64,000 bases of DNA. Origin: Spirochaetaceae bacterium (GTDB lineage: Bacteria > Spirochaetota > Leptospiria > Leptospirales > Leptonemataceae). The position numbers and the translations under genes are program-made. Shown here in pieces: positions 8,098 through 17,881 of this stretch (the first letter of the stretch is position 1; each line of letters opens with the position of its first letter). The stretch covers positions 60,815 through 124,814 of the forward strand of contig PBUB01000011.1 in assembly GCA_002729885.1 (NCBI GenBank), written 5' to 3'. The notes below the pieces were generated by a model. It made no database searches. It worked only from the letters and a program-made list of their open reading frames with translations, and was not told the DNA's origin.

Positions 8098-10980
8098 ATG
8101 AGGTTCATGTATTTAGGTGTGGTTCTGGCCATGCTATTCACAACCAGGTGCGGTGGCCAGGATGAGGGTTTACCAATTGCCATTTTTGAGCCGGTAGCAG
8201 AAGACCCTACCGACACGAGAACTCCTCTGAGCTCCAACCCGGGAGATATTGAGCTTCCGGATCCTCCTCCGACTTTTGGTAATTCAGGCCCGGAAGCCTT
8301 TTTGCGCATCTCACCTCTGGGACAGGAACACCATGGAGAATTTGAAATAGTATTCTCCCATCCCATGGATCTGGCCTCCATTCAGGCCGGCATCTCTCTG
8401 GTATCGGATGGCGGAGCCAGTCCAGCCGGACCTGCCCCCGGAGGTACACTGACATTTCTGAACTACAGGCAGGCCATTTTCACTCCCTATGCTCCTCTGA
8501 ATGAGAATGAGGGGTATGAGGTGAATCTGCCGGGATCAGTCACCACAGTTTCCGGCGATCCTCTCATCTCAGACAGTCAACAGTTAAGCTTTCACACCCG
8601 TCCCTGGTTTGAAATGACTCATGCCATCAATGGCATGCCCCATGGACAGAGAGGTATTGGAATCGATAATGGCGGCAGCCCGGCGATCATTCTTACTTCC
8701 AACTGGACGAACGGCGACTTCATTTCCAGACTGAGTTTGCATAAACTGTCCGGCGGCGAATTCGAAATCTGCACCAATTGCAGCTCCGGTAGCACAACTA
8801 TAAATCTGGGCACGTCGAGCCTGCCGCCGGATTCTGGCATCAATCAGTATTACTATCAGATAGAAGCAGAAGATGGAACGGTACGACATTACCCGTTCGC
8901 TTTCGCATACGGAGATATGGCGGCCACCCCTGCAGCGCTACAGGGCGGTGCCGCTTCCGTATTTCTGGACGGGCAATATCTACTGCCTACTCTAAGCCGT
9001 ACCCTGGAGCGATTCGCCGGCCAGGACTTCCTGCTGAATGGCGATACATTTAACGATTTCGCCAATGCAGAAAGAACATCCACCAAGCGATCAGGATGCA
9101 TTGGATACGGATCCTTTGATTTTATTCGCTCTTACGGAAATGGAACCGGAACCTACGGAGATGGCTACTGTGGCTATTTTGTGAGCAATGGGGCGGAACT
9201 TTGTGCTGACGTGGGACTTTTTGAGGTTTGTTCCGAAAGCGACGTTACCCTGGATGTTTATGTGACTGGAGTGAACATTCCAGGAGGCGTAGACGGAAAC
9301 GAAAACATTGCAGCCACCATTTCTGTTCCGGCGGGAACCGAGGATGCGCGTGTGCAATTGAGCGCTCGAAAGGCCTACCTGGATCTAAGAATCATAGCGA
9401 ATTTAGAGGATGGTCTGGTTTGCGTTGGAGGATGCATTGTTTCCGAAAACACAAAGATTGAATTCAGCGCAAAAGCTGAATTGAATCGCGACCATCCCAA
9501 TGACTTGAGAACATCCATCTCCCTGGCCGACATTGAATCTCTAAGCGATGGTAGTCTAAGGCTAACGATTAAGGAACCCTACGGTGCGCCCAACTTCATC
9601 TGGAGCGACTGGACCGATCATTTGACCGTGCATGATCTTAGCTTCGTAGACAGCACTAGCTGGGTGGCGGATCTACTCTCCAGCGTGGTGGAATCCATCG
9701 GAAACGATATTGTGCCTGCAGTGAAGCCAGGTATTGTTCGGGACGTTTTAAAGGATTTCAAGCAGAGAATCGCAGTAAATGTTTTGAATTCCTTTCTGAG
9801 TTCGCTTGCAACCCAGGGTGTAGAATTGAGCCTTCCTCCTTATTTGCCGGCGCCCTTGAATCAACTGGATCTGGCCGTACAGGTTCAGCTGGAACAAAAT
9901 AATGATTTAATCAAGTCTCTGAGCTTCAGGGATGGGGGATTACTGACTAACGTCAATGCCGGAATGTTTGTAACCAACAATTGCGCCACATGCGAAAGAC
10001 CACAGGACGTCATCGCTCCGCCATTACAGGGGCCCCAGAGTTTTATCACCAGTCCCTACACTCTTAATCGGGACTATCTATTGAATAAGAGCAGTTCCTA
10101 TCCAGGTACCTTGCTGGCGCTTCATCAGGATGCATTGAATCAGTTGCTCTACCAGCTCTGGAGCAATGGCGGACTTAATCTTACACTGGATGAACCCTTT
10201 ATTAACCAGGTAAATGCATACGCAGGGGAGATTCCGTCCTTAACATTAACATCCAGTTTACTCAGGGCAGGAACCATACTCAATGTTCTGGCGCCGGGAA
10301 GAGATAACCTGGTTCGCCTGGATGGAGGTTCCATTGTTACAATCAATGACGATGACCCAGTGGAACTGAGGCTGCGACCAAGACAGACTCCGTATATTCG
10401 AATCCTGCCTACATTTACCTCATCCGGCACTCGAGAGCTACAGCTTCAGGTTTCGGATCTGGAGATTCAAATTGTAGGAAATCCAGGGGGAAGCGAGTAT
10501 CTAATGGCCACCATTATGGCCCACGCAACCGTAAATGGAGCGGCGGATCTGGTTCCTTTTAGCAACCCTACTTCGAACCCTTCCATGAACAACCTTCAGG
10601 CACTGAACGTAACGTTAAGTACCGAAGAACTCTTCTATACCATCCAGGCCATGGATGGCTCCACGCGAAATCCAATGGGACTCAGTCCGGACCAGGTTCG
10701 TCAGGTAGCCCAACCGCTGGTGCGCTCCTTGATTGTTCCTCTATTGAACAATGTATTGAAAGAAGTGCCTTTGCCGGCCACTGCCGAGCTATCCACATTT
10801 ACCAGCGGGGGTTCCAACTGTGGCTTGAACCTGAGTACGGATCGAATACTGGCAGATAATCTTCCCGTGAACGATACTGCAACTCCCATGATTCTTCTGC
10901 GGCTTCGCACACCTGGAAGTCTGTACGTTCCCGGAGTCACGAATCCCGATGTTCTCGAAAATTTAATCGGATGTAACTGA
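8098..10980 (+). CDS. Large lipoprotein with bacterial Ig-like N-terminal domain
   Basis: The protein is 960 residues long. A GTG at 8092 is in frame, but the strong AGGAAGGAG site is correctly spaced only for the ATG at 8098. The signal peptide ends in LFTTRCGGQ with the lipidation cysteine near residue 18. Residues about 65-165 contain FEIVFSHPMDLASIQAGISL and ENEGYEVNLPGSV, the pattern of SbsA-type Ig-like domains (Big_5). The remaining 790 residues are beta-rich, with clustered cysteine pairs (FEICTNCSSG, NNCATCERP), and include no enzyme motif I can identify. It probably sits on the outer membrane. It is the first gene of a three-gene operon with another huge lipoprotein and a FadL-type channel. 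Confidence 0.85.
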   Translation: MRFMYLGVVLAMLFTTRCGGQDEGLPIAIFEPVAEDPTDTRTPLSSNPGDIELPDPPPTFGNSGPEAFLRISPLGQEHHGEFEIVFSHPMDLASIQAGISLVSDGGASPAGPAPGGTLTFLNYRQAIFTPYAPLNENEGYEVNLPGSVTTVSGDPLISDSQQLSFHTRPWFEMTHAINGMPHGQRGIGIDNGGSPAIILTSNWTNGDFISRLSLHKLSGGEFEICTNCSSGSTTINLGTSSLPPDSGINQYYYQIEAEDGTVRHYPFAFAYGDMAATPAALQGGAASVFLDGQYLLPTLSRTLERFAGQDFLLNGDTFNDFANAERTSTKRSGCIGYGSFDFIRSYGNGTGTYGDGYCGYFVSNGAELCADVGLFEVCSESDVTLDVYVTGVNIPGGVDGNENIAATISVPAGTEDARVQLSARKAYLDLRIIANLEDGLVCVGGCIVSENTKIEFSAKAELNRDHPNDLRTSISLADIESLSDGSLRLTIKEPYGAPNFIWSDWTDHLTVHDLSFVDSTSWVADLLSSVVESIGNDIVPAVKPGIVRDVLKDFKQRIAVNVLNSFLSSLATQGVELSLPPYLPAPLNQLDLAVQVQLEQNNDLIKSLSFRDGGLLTNVNAGMFVTNNCATCERPQDVIAPPLQGPQSFITSPYTLNRDYLLNKSSSYPGTLLALHQDALNQLLYQLWSNGGLNLTLDEPFINQVNAYAGEIPSLTLTSSLLRAGTILNVLAPGRDNLVRLDGGSIVTINDDDPVELRLRPRQTPYIRILPTFTSSGTRELQLQVSDLEIQIVGNPGGSEYLMATIMAHATVNGAADLVPFSNPTSNPSMNNLQALNVTLSTEELFYTIQAMDGSTRNPMGLSPDQVRQVAQPLVRSLIVPLLNNVLKEVPLPATAELSTFTSGGSNCGLNLSTDRILADNLPVNDTATPMILLRLRTPGSLYVPGVTNPDVLENLIGCN

Positions 10981-10991
10981 GGCCCGTAGCT

Positions 10992-13900
10992 TTGAAGCGA
11001 AGAATTAACATATTACTTGCGCTCTGCCTGCTTCTGGGAAGCTGCAAGGCTGCGAACGATGATTATGATCATCTGTTTGCCCAGCTTTCCAATGATCGTT
11101 TTCAGTTTTTCAATCTACTTAACGATTATCCGGCGCTGAAATCCAGTGTATCCAGCCTTGAGCCTGCTCTATTCAATGAGACTATGTTTCGCAGCATGAA
11201 TCGTAACCCGGAAGCCGGTGAAGGATTTCTGCGCCTGGCCTCCGAAGTGCTTCTGGATCTGGATCCATCCATCCAGGATATTCTGGCCAATGCCTCCATA
11301 TTGATGGGCCGAGCCCGAGTGGATTCGGCAGCCTTCGATACTGCCATGGGCTACATGGATCGCCTCAGAGGCTCTTCCCGGCCATTCCTACACGATGGAA
11401 TGCCGTTTCAAAGGATAGGATTCCAGGATACTTTTGATAGCTCCAGTCGAGATTCTGTACGCGATCTTACCAATCGAACATCGGATTTCCTGGCACAACC
11501 TTCTGTGGCAACGGATGTCACAGAAATCCAGGCATTCTTGATAAAGATGCTCCAGACCAATGCGAATTCCAGAGCTGCTACGGAAGAAATGTTTAACGCA
11601 TCTCTGGATCTTACAGATTCAGAAGGCCCTGGAATTTTTCTGGTACTTGCGGAACTTACTGAGATGTTTCGCGCCAGCGGCGGCTTCGACGGCAATACCT
11701 CTGCACGCATCTCGATGGTATTTTTTATTCAGAGAATGAATGAATACTTCTATCCGGGAGGAGCCGTGTACGATGCAAACACTGCCTACCAGGACTCTGA
11801 ATTCCCGTCGCATCTGGCAGATCAGCTGGTGGATCTGTATTCTACGATTCGCCCATTTCTGCTGGCAAATGGAGCACATACAGGAACTCGGCCTCTCGTT
11901 GAGACTCTGTCTGAGAATCTTTCGGATTTTCCGGAAGGGATGCATGAGGATGCGGACCTTTCTCTTGCACAGATGATTGACCTGGATGCCTATGGAGCTG
12001 ATCGACTGAACAGTGTGCACAGTACTGAGATTTCAGCTCTGGAATCTCTTCTATTTCTTCTCTCACTGGGTCATCACTTCGGTTATAGATGGGACCCGGA
12101 TCCTTCCAGTGCAGCAACCATTACGGCAGAAACGGACGGAGTACTGACCATAGGCGATATTCTATTTTCGCTTCGATCACTCATCAAAGGGGATCCGGTG
12201 CTTTCGCTTTCAGGCTTTCTGGAAGATAGCCAGTCCAGCGGACATGTTTACCGAAACGGCTCAGTAATGAGCTTTGGCATCAACACTCCTGCTCTGGCTC
12301 TGTTGCAGGGAGAATCTCGCGGATCTGCGAACTCCCTGGCTGATTCAGGATACACCGTGTATCATCGCACTGTGCCCTATATGATGAACTGGATTGTCCG
12401 TGCGATCTATCGCGGTGAGGCTCCCTACTTCAACCAGAATCGAGTAAACGGCTCCGGAGATGTTCTGACTATGGATGGTACAGTGTATCGCACATCAGGT
12501 GGCACGGACCTTACCTATGTGCCTTCCTGGCAAACGGATGAATTCAGAGTTCGAGTTAGACAGTATCATGGTGGCGGCACCTACACGGATCATTTTGTGG
12601 CTCCCTCCGGCTACGAAGATCCTCCAGGTAACGGCACTGCCTTTCAAATCAGCGAAAGTGCCATCCCCCTGAGCGAACGAGCGGTGGACAGCGATCTGGA
12701 AGCTCTGTATAAAAACTATCAATGGCTACTGTATAAAAAGAGATTTGTAATTGTAATCCCTCTGCATGCAAAGCTCGGGGCCAGCGGAATTCAACATGCA
12801 GTTTTTGTTAATGTGGTGGCCAACGGATTGATGGGACTTGTGGCGGCCCGCCCTTATTGCAATCTGGCAGATAATCAATGCTACAGCGATGACAACGGGC
12901 GCTGGTCTATTTCAGGAAGCAGGCTGCAGCCGGATTTTCAAACAACCAGCATTCGAAACAATACAAACATGACTCTGACTCTGCAGATGTCAGAGGAACC
13001 GGGGGACCATGCAATTTTCGTGGAAGCCTACGGTTATGGACTCACCGGCGAAGATACCTTTGGATATGCAGATGCCACTCTGTATCAAATCCTCTATAAC
13101 TCGCTGCTCTTTCCAGTACCGCCATCTCAATTCCATGGCGCCATTCCCGGGGCCCTTTCCTCCAATGCCGCCGTTCTGGAACGACTGGGCTTTCTGGTTA
13201 CTGGAGTTGTGGAGCCTGATGAAGTAGATTCGCAATGGGATGAGCGAAATGCGATGCTGCCCATAGTAACAGCTCTCATGCGCACCCTGGATGAAAAAAC
13301 CGACCCTTCCAGTGCCCAGGGAGCCTTTGGACTGCTTCGCGATGTAGCCGATGTGCTGGCCAGGCCCTACATCTACCGCGGCACCGATCCAGAGTCTGGC
13401 CTTTCCGGAATAATTCAATACAGAATCGAAGGTTCCGGGCCGGCTTTTAATATTAGAAGCCCTTCCCTTCCTGCCACAGACTATAGTCCGGATTCCAACC
13501 TTCGCAGCCTGATTTCCATCGCAATTGAAAGCGAACGTAGATACAAAGATGGGCCAGTCTCATTGCTGGCATCCAGCAAATTTCTGGAAACAACAGGTGA
13601 GTTTCTCCGGGGACTGGGCAGCGCTTCGCATGGTGTAGCGCGAATTGAGTTCTTTGATGCCCTGGCAGATCTACTGGCAGAAGAGAACCTGGATTCGAAC
13701 AACCCATCCTCCACCCAACTGGACATCTCCTATTCGATTCGAGATTTCGGAAATTTCCTGGGATCCTACTCGGCTCTACTTGATTCCGATGCAAGCCACA
13801 GCGACTGGGTAAATGTTCGCACAGTTACCGAACTTGCAGGAACATGGATGGCTGCGAAGAGTTCAGCATCCCTGGCAGCCGGTCTGCAGCGAATGGTGGA

Positions 13901-14387
13901 TATGCTGGGTCAGGAAGCTCCTACTGATTCTGAAACCACCGCCCTGTTCACAGTATTTGTTTCTGCCATCAGTGATGCAGGAGTCCCGGCTGCAGAGATT
14001 CCGGAATTCGTTCAGGTGCAACTACCGGAGCTACTCCGGGAGACCAGCGACGATTTCTTCGATCTGGCCGGAGCCATGGCAGGCCTGTCCATGGAAGGAG
14101 GCTTTTTTAAATATCTGAACTCGGATATGCGAAACGGCTTCAAATCGAAAGACATTTACCTGGATCTGGAGAGATTCCTTTCCTCCGGTATGGTGCAGGA
14201 TAAAACCCATGGGAATCATTCTTTGATTTTCGCCGCAGGCAAGCTACTGGATTATCTGTGGAAAATTCGGAAACAGGGCCATCGAATACCAGGTCCTGGC
14301 AGCTACTGGTTTGAAGATCATCAGAGCCGCGGACAGAGCAGCAGAACCCCCTATGAATGGCTGAACAGTCTATTGAGTACAAAATGA
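10992..14387 (+). CDS. Very large orphan lipoprotein (1131 residues)
   Basis: The start is TTG at 10992, with GAGG overlapping the previous stop codon as its ribosome-binding site; no other start is compatible with the signal peptide. MKRRINILLALCLLLGSCKA is a good lipoprotein signal with cysteine at residue 18. The first part of the mature protein is helical with repeated phenylalanine- and leucine-rich segments. A beta-rich middle region carries CNLADNQCYSDDNGRW, and the C-terminal 350 residues are again helical. I recognise no domain. The gene starts 11 bases after the first large lipoprotein and overlaps the FadL-type gene by four bases, so these three products very likely work together. 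Confidence 0.82.
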   Translation: MKRRINILLALCLLLGSCKAANDDYDHLFAQLSNDRFQFFNLLNDYPALKSSVSSLEPALFNETMFRSMNRNPEAGEGFLRLASEVLLDLDPSIQDILANASILMGRARVDSAAFDTAMGYMDRLRGSSRPFLHDGMPFQRIGFQDTFDSSSRDSVRDLTNRTSDFLAQPSVATDVTEIQAFLIKMLQTNANSRAATEEMFNASLDLTDSEGPGIFLVLAELTEMFRASGGFDGNTSARISMVFFIQRMNEYFYPGGAVYDANTAYQDSEFPSHLADQLVDLYSTIRPFLLANGAHTGTRPLVETLSENLSDFPEGMHEDADLSLAQMIDLDAYGADRLNSVHSTEISALESLLFLLSLGHHFGYRWDPDPSSAATITAETDGVLTIGDILFSLRSLIKGDPVLSLSGFLEDSQSSGHVYRNGSVMSFGINTPALALLQGESRGSANSLADSGYTVYHRTVPYMMNWIVRAIYRGEAPYFNQNRVNGSGDVLTMDGTVYRTSGGTDLTYVPSWQTDEFRVRVRQYHGGGTYTDHFVAPSGYEDPPGNGTAFQISESAIPLSERAVDSDLEALYKNYQWLLYKKRFVIVIPLHAKLGASGIQHAVFVNVVANGLMGLVAARPYCNLADNQCYSDDNGRWSISGSRLQPDFQTTSIRNNTNMTLTLQMSEEPGDHAIFVEAYGYGLTGEDTFGYADATLYQILYNSLLFPVPPSQFHGAIPGALSSNAAVLERLGFLVTGVVEPDEVDSQWDERNAMLPIVTALMRTLDEKTDPSSAQGAFGLLRDVADVLARPYIYRGTDPESGLSGIIQYRIEGSGPAFNIRSPSLPATDYSPDSNLRSLISIAIESERRYKDGPVSLLASSKFLETTGEFLRGLGSASHGVARIEFFDALADLLAEENLDSNNPSSTQLDISYSIRDFGNFLGSYSALLDSDASHSDWVNVRTVTELAGTWMAAKSSASLAAGLQRMVDMLGQEAPTDSETTALFTVFVSAISDAGVPAAEIPEFVQVQLPELLRETSDDFFDLAGAMAGLSMEGGFFKYLNSDMRNGFKSKDIYLDLERFLSSGMVQDKTHGNHSLIFAAGKLLDYLWKIRKQGHRIPGPGSYWFEDHQSRGQSSRTPYEWLNSLLSTK

Positions 14388-15808
14388 AGTTAGTCCAGAC
14401 CATACAAAGGCCCTACCCGGGACTGCGTGCCAGCGCAAACAATAGGAGCGAAGCGGTCCAACGGCGGAAAGCCTTCCGTAGCATCCGGGCAGCCGGGGTT
14501 CTGCCGCTTTCGCTCTTTGCTTTTTTCTCTTTGTTTACGACCAGCACATTAGTGCATGCGAATAGCTACCCGGATGTGTATGGAGCCACGCCCTATACCA
14601 CAGGCCGAGCCGGCGCGGTAACCGCTGTAATAAACGATGTATCTGCAGTTTTTTACAATCCTGCTGGTCTTGCCTTGCCTTCCAGAGGAGAGTCCCTGGG
14701 AAAAGAAAAATCGGCCGAGTTTCATGAGCTTCAAATCTACTATACCGGATCATCTCATTCACTGAACTACACTCCCTACTCTCCAGATCTTCTCTTTAGC
14801 GATGAAGACACCACGAATGTGAATGATTCCTATGCAGGTCTGGGACTTTCCCTTCGCCTGGATCAAATCTATGACGTGGATCGTAAAGTGGCCTTTGGCC
14901 TATATGCCAACCTACCTGGAAATGGAAAACTTCTGTCCATAAACGATGTGAACCCGACGGTGCATCGTTTCCTTCAGCATGGAAAAAGCCTTACTCGCCC
15001 TTACATCGCCGCATCCCTCTCTGCAGAGCTGTGGAAAGAACACCTCTATGCTGGAATTGGTTTCACAGCCCTGGCCAGAGGACAGGGAGCCATCCTGATG
15101 AAGGACGTAGAGATTTCTCCCAACACAGTAACGCCGGATCAGCAAATCATCGTAGATGTAGAGCCGGCCACAAATGCACAGTACGGATTGATTGGAGTGT
15201 ATGAAAATATATATGTAGGAGTCTTCTATCGCAGAGAGCTGGCCGTAGAGCTGGACCCTGTAAATGCCCGGGCCCGCACTTTGCTTCTGGGTCTGGAACT
15301 GGATCTGGACCTGGCTGTGCTGGATCATTATCAGCCTAGAACTCTTAGCTACGGGGCCGGATACAGGCTCTTCGAGACCTTTCTATTCTGCGTAGATGTG
15401 CGAAGAGAGCTCTGGAGCGGATTTCGTACATCCCGCGCCAAAAGAACCTATTCGGAACAAATCTATCTTTCGGACACTACATCGGTAGGCGCTTCTCTGG
15501 AGTTTGAGGTAACGGACTGGTTCCAGGCAAGACTGGGCTATCGTAGAGCGCCCACACCGGTTCCGAACCAGCCCGGAAGTACCAACTGGATGGGCAGCGA
15601 TCGTCAGATTTATTCTGCCGGTGCAACTTATATGATCTGGCCTTCTGGCGGGGATCTAAATTACCCCATTGGAATTGATATTTCCATTCAGAGTCAGAAG
15701 CTAAAACAAAGAATGCAGCTTAAGTATAATCCCACGCCTGAGAATCCGTTCTACGAATATGGAGGAGTAATAAACCATTTTGGGATTGGAGTGGTAATTC
15801 ATTTCTAG
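14384..15808 (+). CDS. FadL/OmpP1-type outer-membrane channel
   Basis: The protein belongs to the FadL/TodX family of 14-stranded barrels that carry hydrophobic compounds across the outer membrane. It shows the family's typical N-terminal region after the signal peptide, TTGRAGAVTAVINDVSAVFY-like, followed by NPAGLAL, and ends in a strand with terminal phenylalanine (IGVVIHF), as expected for outer-membrane insertion. I place the start at the ATG of 14384, which overlaps the preceding stop as ATGA; a frame-compatible ATG lies at 14357. With this start a 35-residue basic leader precedes the hydrophobic segment (LPLSLFAFFSLF), which is unusually long for a signal peptide. The substrate may be a fatty acid or other lipid; this is family-based inference. 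Confidence 0.88.
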   Translation: MKLVQTIQRPYPGLRASANNRSEAVQRRKAFRSIRAAGVLPLSLFAFFSLFTTSTLVHANSYPDVYGATPYTTGRAGAVTAVINDVSAVFYNPAGLALPSRGESLGKEKSAEFHELQIYYTGSSHSLNYTPYSPDLLFSDEDTTNVNDSYAGLGLSLRLDQIYDVDRKVAFGLYANLPGNGKLLSINDVNPTVHRFLQHGKSLTRPYIAASLSAELWKEHLYAGIGFTALARGQGAILMKDVEISPNTVTPDQQIIVDVEPATNAQYGLIGVYENIYVGVFYRRELAVELDPVNARARTLLLGLELDLDLAVLDHYQPRTLSYGAGYRLFETFLFCVDVRRELWSGFRTSRAKRTYSEQIYLSDTTSVGASLEFEVTDWFQARLGYRRAPTPVPNQPGSTNWMGSDRQIYSAGATYMIWPSGGDLNYPIGIDISIQSQKLKQRMQLKYNPTPENPFYEYGGVINHFGIGVVIHF

Positions 15809-15961
15809 TATTACTCAGTTAAAGTTACAGCTAATGTTGGAGTTGGAGTTAAAGCGAGAACTAGCATTGAAGGTAGAATTCGAGATAGGTTTTTCGTGAG
15901 AAAGTTTCCGAGGTATGACCGTTGAAGTGCCAGATAGCATTTCAGAATTCCAGGAGAGTGT

Positions 15962-16759
15962 ATGAGACAGATTGAAAGGACATGCGAACAGAATCACAGA
16001 GTTCCACAGTATGGCCCGATTCCGGTTAACAGGCTGAATATGGTATTGAAAACTCTTGCATTACTGGTGTTTCTAAGCGCTATCTTGCCCGCCGTCCATT
16101 GCACTGCACAGATTGAGGATCCATTCGCGGTGAGAATTTTTCAAATGTCCGGTAGAGAAGAAGTACCTGTACTGATTGCCCGGGATACGGATGAATGTGA
16201 GGAAGTGCTGGAGCATCGAGTGTACTACTGGCCCTACGTTTTACCTATAACGGACTGGAAAAGTGTTCAGGAGTCCCTGGAGCCCGGCGGTAGATACAGA
16301 TATAGAACGGTACTTCGCACCTGGGATGTTCTACTACTGATTCCTCTGGGCATTATGGGCTTTTCTTCCCAGACGCATGTTCTGGAAAAATGCGAACATA
16401 CGGAACTGCCGGTACTCTACGGAACCCAGAGAAAAACCCTGGCAGAGTACTCCGTATACTTTGAACTAAATTCATTTTCTGTGCCAGAAAGCGAAATTCG
16501 AAAGATTCGCAAGGTGGCCGAGCTATGGAAGCGTAATCCCGACTTCGTATTTCTACTTCTGGGCCAGACCGACCAGGCGGGGCGCGAAGGGTTGAATCGA
16601 TCCCTTTCCTTACAGAGAGCGGAATCGGTTCGCGATGCACTGGTTTCTATGGGAGTCCCAAGAGGCAATCTGCGAGTGGCGGCTGCCGGCTCCGAACTTT
16701 CATCCAGCGAAAGGTCTGAATCCGATCGAAGAGTGGAGATGGTTCTTATCGTTCGCTAG
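15962..16759 (+). CDS. OmpA-family lipoprotein
   Basis: This 265-residue protein ends in an OmpA-like peptidoglycan-binding domain, seen in the order VYFELNSFSVPESE, LLLGQTDQAGREGLNRSLS, LQRAESVRDALVSMG and ESDRRVEMVLI. A hydrophobic segment with lipobox-like LPAVHC lies near residues 30-47. The preceding 110 residues are cysteine-containing and unknown. The ATG at 15962 has a good AGGAG site at correct spacing, giving a signal peptide with a long basic leader; the ATG at 16040 would give a shorter signal but lacks a good site. The family ties the outer membrane to the cell wall. The following lipoprotein gene is only 14 bases away. Confidence 0.85.
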   Translation: MRQIERTCEQNHRVPQYGPIPVNRLNMVLKTLALLVFLSAILPAVHCTAQIEDPFAVRIFQMSGREEVPVLIARDTDECEEVLEHRVYYWPYVLPITDWKSVQESLEPGGRYRYRTVLRTWDVLLLIPLGIMGFSSQTHVLEKCEHTELPVLYGTQRKTLAEYSVYFELNSFSVPESEIRKIRKVAELWKRNPDFVFLLLGQTDQAGREGLNRSLSLQRAESVRDALVSMGVPRGNLRVAAAGSELSSSERSESDRRVEMVLIVR

Positions 16760-16773
16760 AAACGGAATTTGAT

Positions 16774-17787
16774 ATGAAGGCCCGAATACTCATACTGATT
16801 CTTCTTCCCTGCATTAACTGTCTTTTCGCAGGTATGAGTGGAGGAGATTCGGATTCAGAAGGCGAAATGCTCATGGCCATGGGATACCTGGCCATGACTG
16901 CACCACCCCCACCGGGACCTCTTATAGCGGGCGATAGCGGCACTCTTCAAACCACGAATGTAAACGGACCTTTAACTCTTCAATGGCAGCCGGCCAGCGG
17001 CGGGCAGAGTGGCATCCACGAATATAGAGTCTATGTAGATAGCTCCGGCCCCATGGACAGTCCGGAATCTATTCAGGCATCGGCCACGGCCGATTCAGAA
17101 TGGTTTTCCTATTCCGGAAGCTATACCATGACTCAGCTTGAACCGAACCAGGAGTATTATCTAAATGTACTGGTAAGGGATGGCGATGAGGTTGCGACCT
17201 ACGAAACCATCAACATTACCACCGCAAATCCGTATGCTACAGGCACGGGCCTGGTTCTTTACGACGATGGCGTTCAAACACTGGCCTACTCAGCATGCTC
17301 ATCGGGCCAGGTCTTTGATGAATCAACTCAGACATGTACCGGAACGCCTGTCAGTCTGCAATTCTGTGATGCCAGTACAAACGATTGTAATGGAGGAACC
17401 AGTTCGGGAAATCTGGTGGCTTCCGGGTCCTGGACCTCCGGGGCCAGCAGTTCTGCCTGGCAGGCATGCGAAGATATGAATACTGCAAGCTACCAGGGAA
17501 TCACAACGTGGAGAGTACCCACTCTGCAGGAACTGAGAGATATTCGGTATTGCTCCTCAAATCCGGCCTACTCCGGACCGGATGGTTGTCCTGCAGGTTC
17601 CGGGCATCCAACAATTCGCCTGGATATTTTTCCCAATACACCGGAGAGCCAGTACTGGTCTTCGCAAGGAGTTTCCGGTAATTCTTTTTCTGCCTGGGCT
17701 CTGAATCTAACCGATGGTAGCGCTCAGTCTCAGGATAAATCGGGCCTGCATCGAGTACGCTGCATTTCGCTCTTTCCGGGGTACTAG
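16774..17787 (+). CDS. Lipoprotein with fibronectin type III-like and DUF1566 domains
   Basis: The 337-residue protein starts with a lipoprotein signal (ILLPCINC, cysteine near residue 16). Residues about 45-150 look like a fibronectin type III domain (HEYRVYVDSSG ... TQLEPNQEYYLNVLVRDGD). The C-terminal 130 residues match the DUF1566/Lcl C-terminal domain: WQACEDMN, TTWRVPTLQELRDI, QYWSSQ, AWALNLTDG and RVRCIS. Proteins with this domain are secreted or surface exposed, and some are lectin-like; leptospiral genomes carry several. The gene lies 14 bases after the OmpA-like lipoprotein gene, so the two are probably cotranscribed. Confidence 0.85.
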   Translation: MKARILILILLPCINCLFAGMSGGDSDSEGEMLMAMGYLAMTAPPPPGPLIAGDSGTLQTTNVNGPLTLQWQPASGGQSGIHEYRVYVDSSGPMDSPESIQASATADSEWFSYSGSYTMTQLEPNQEYYLNVLVRDGDEVATYETINITTANPYATGTGLVLYDDGVQTLAYSACSSGQVFDESTQTCTGTPVSLQFCDASTNDCNGGTSSGNLVASGSWTSGASSSAWQACEDMNTASYQGITTWRVPTLQELRDIRYCSSNPAYSGPDGCPAGSGHPTIRLDIFPNTPESQYWSSQGVSGNSFSAWALNLTDGSAQSQDKSGLHRVRCISLFPGY

Positions 17788-17881
17788 CCTGGACCGGCTT
17801 TCACCGGACAAAATGGAGAACGAATTCGGGAAAAAGTTCGCTAATCAACAGAAAGGAGCAATCTGTGTACTATCGAAAAAG

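Noticed and set aside
15809..15961. Short (GTTGGA/GTTAAAG) repeats between the FadL and OmpA-like genes
   Set aside because: The repeats are two or three imperfect copies and do not build a hairpin or known element.
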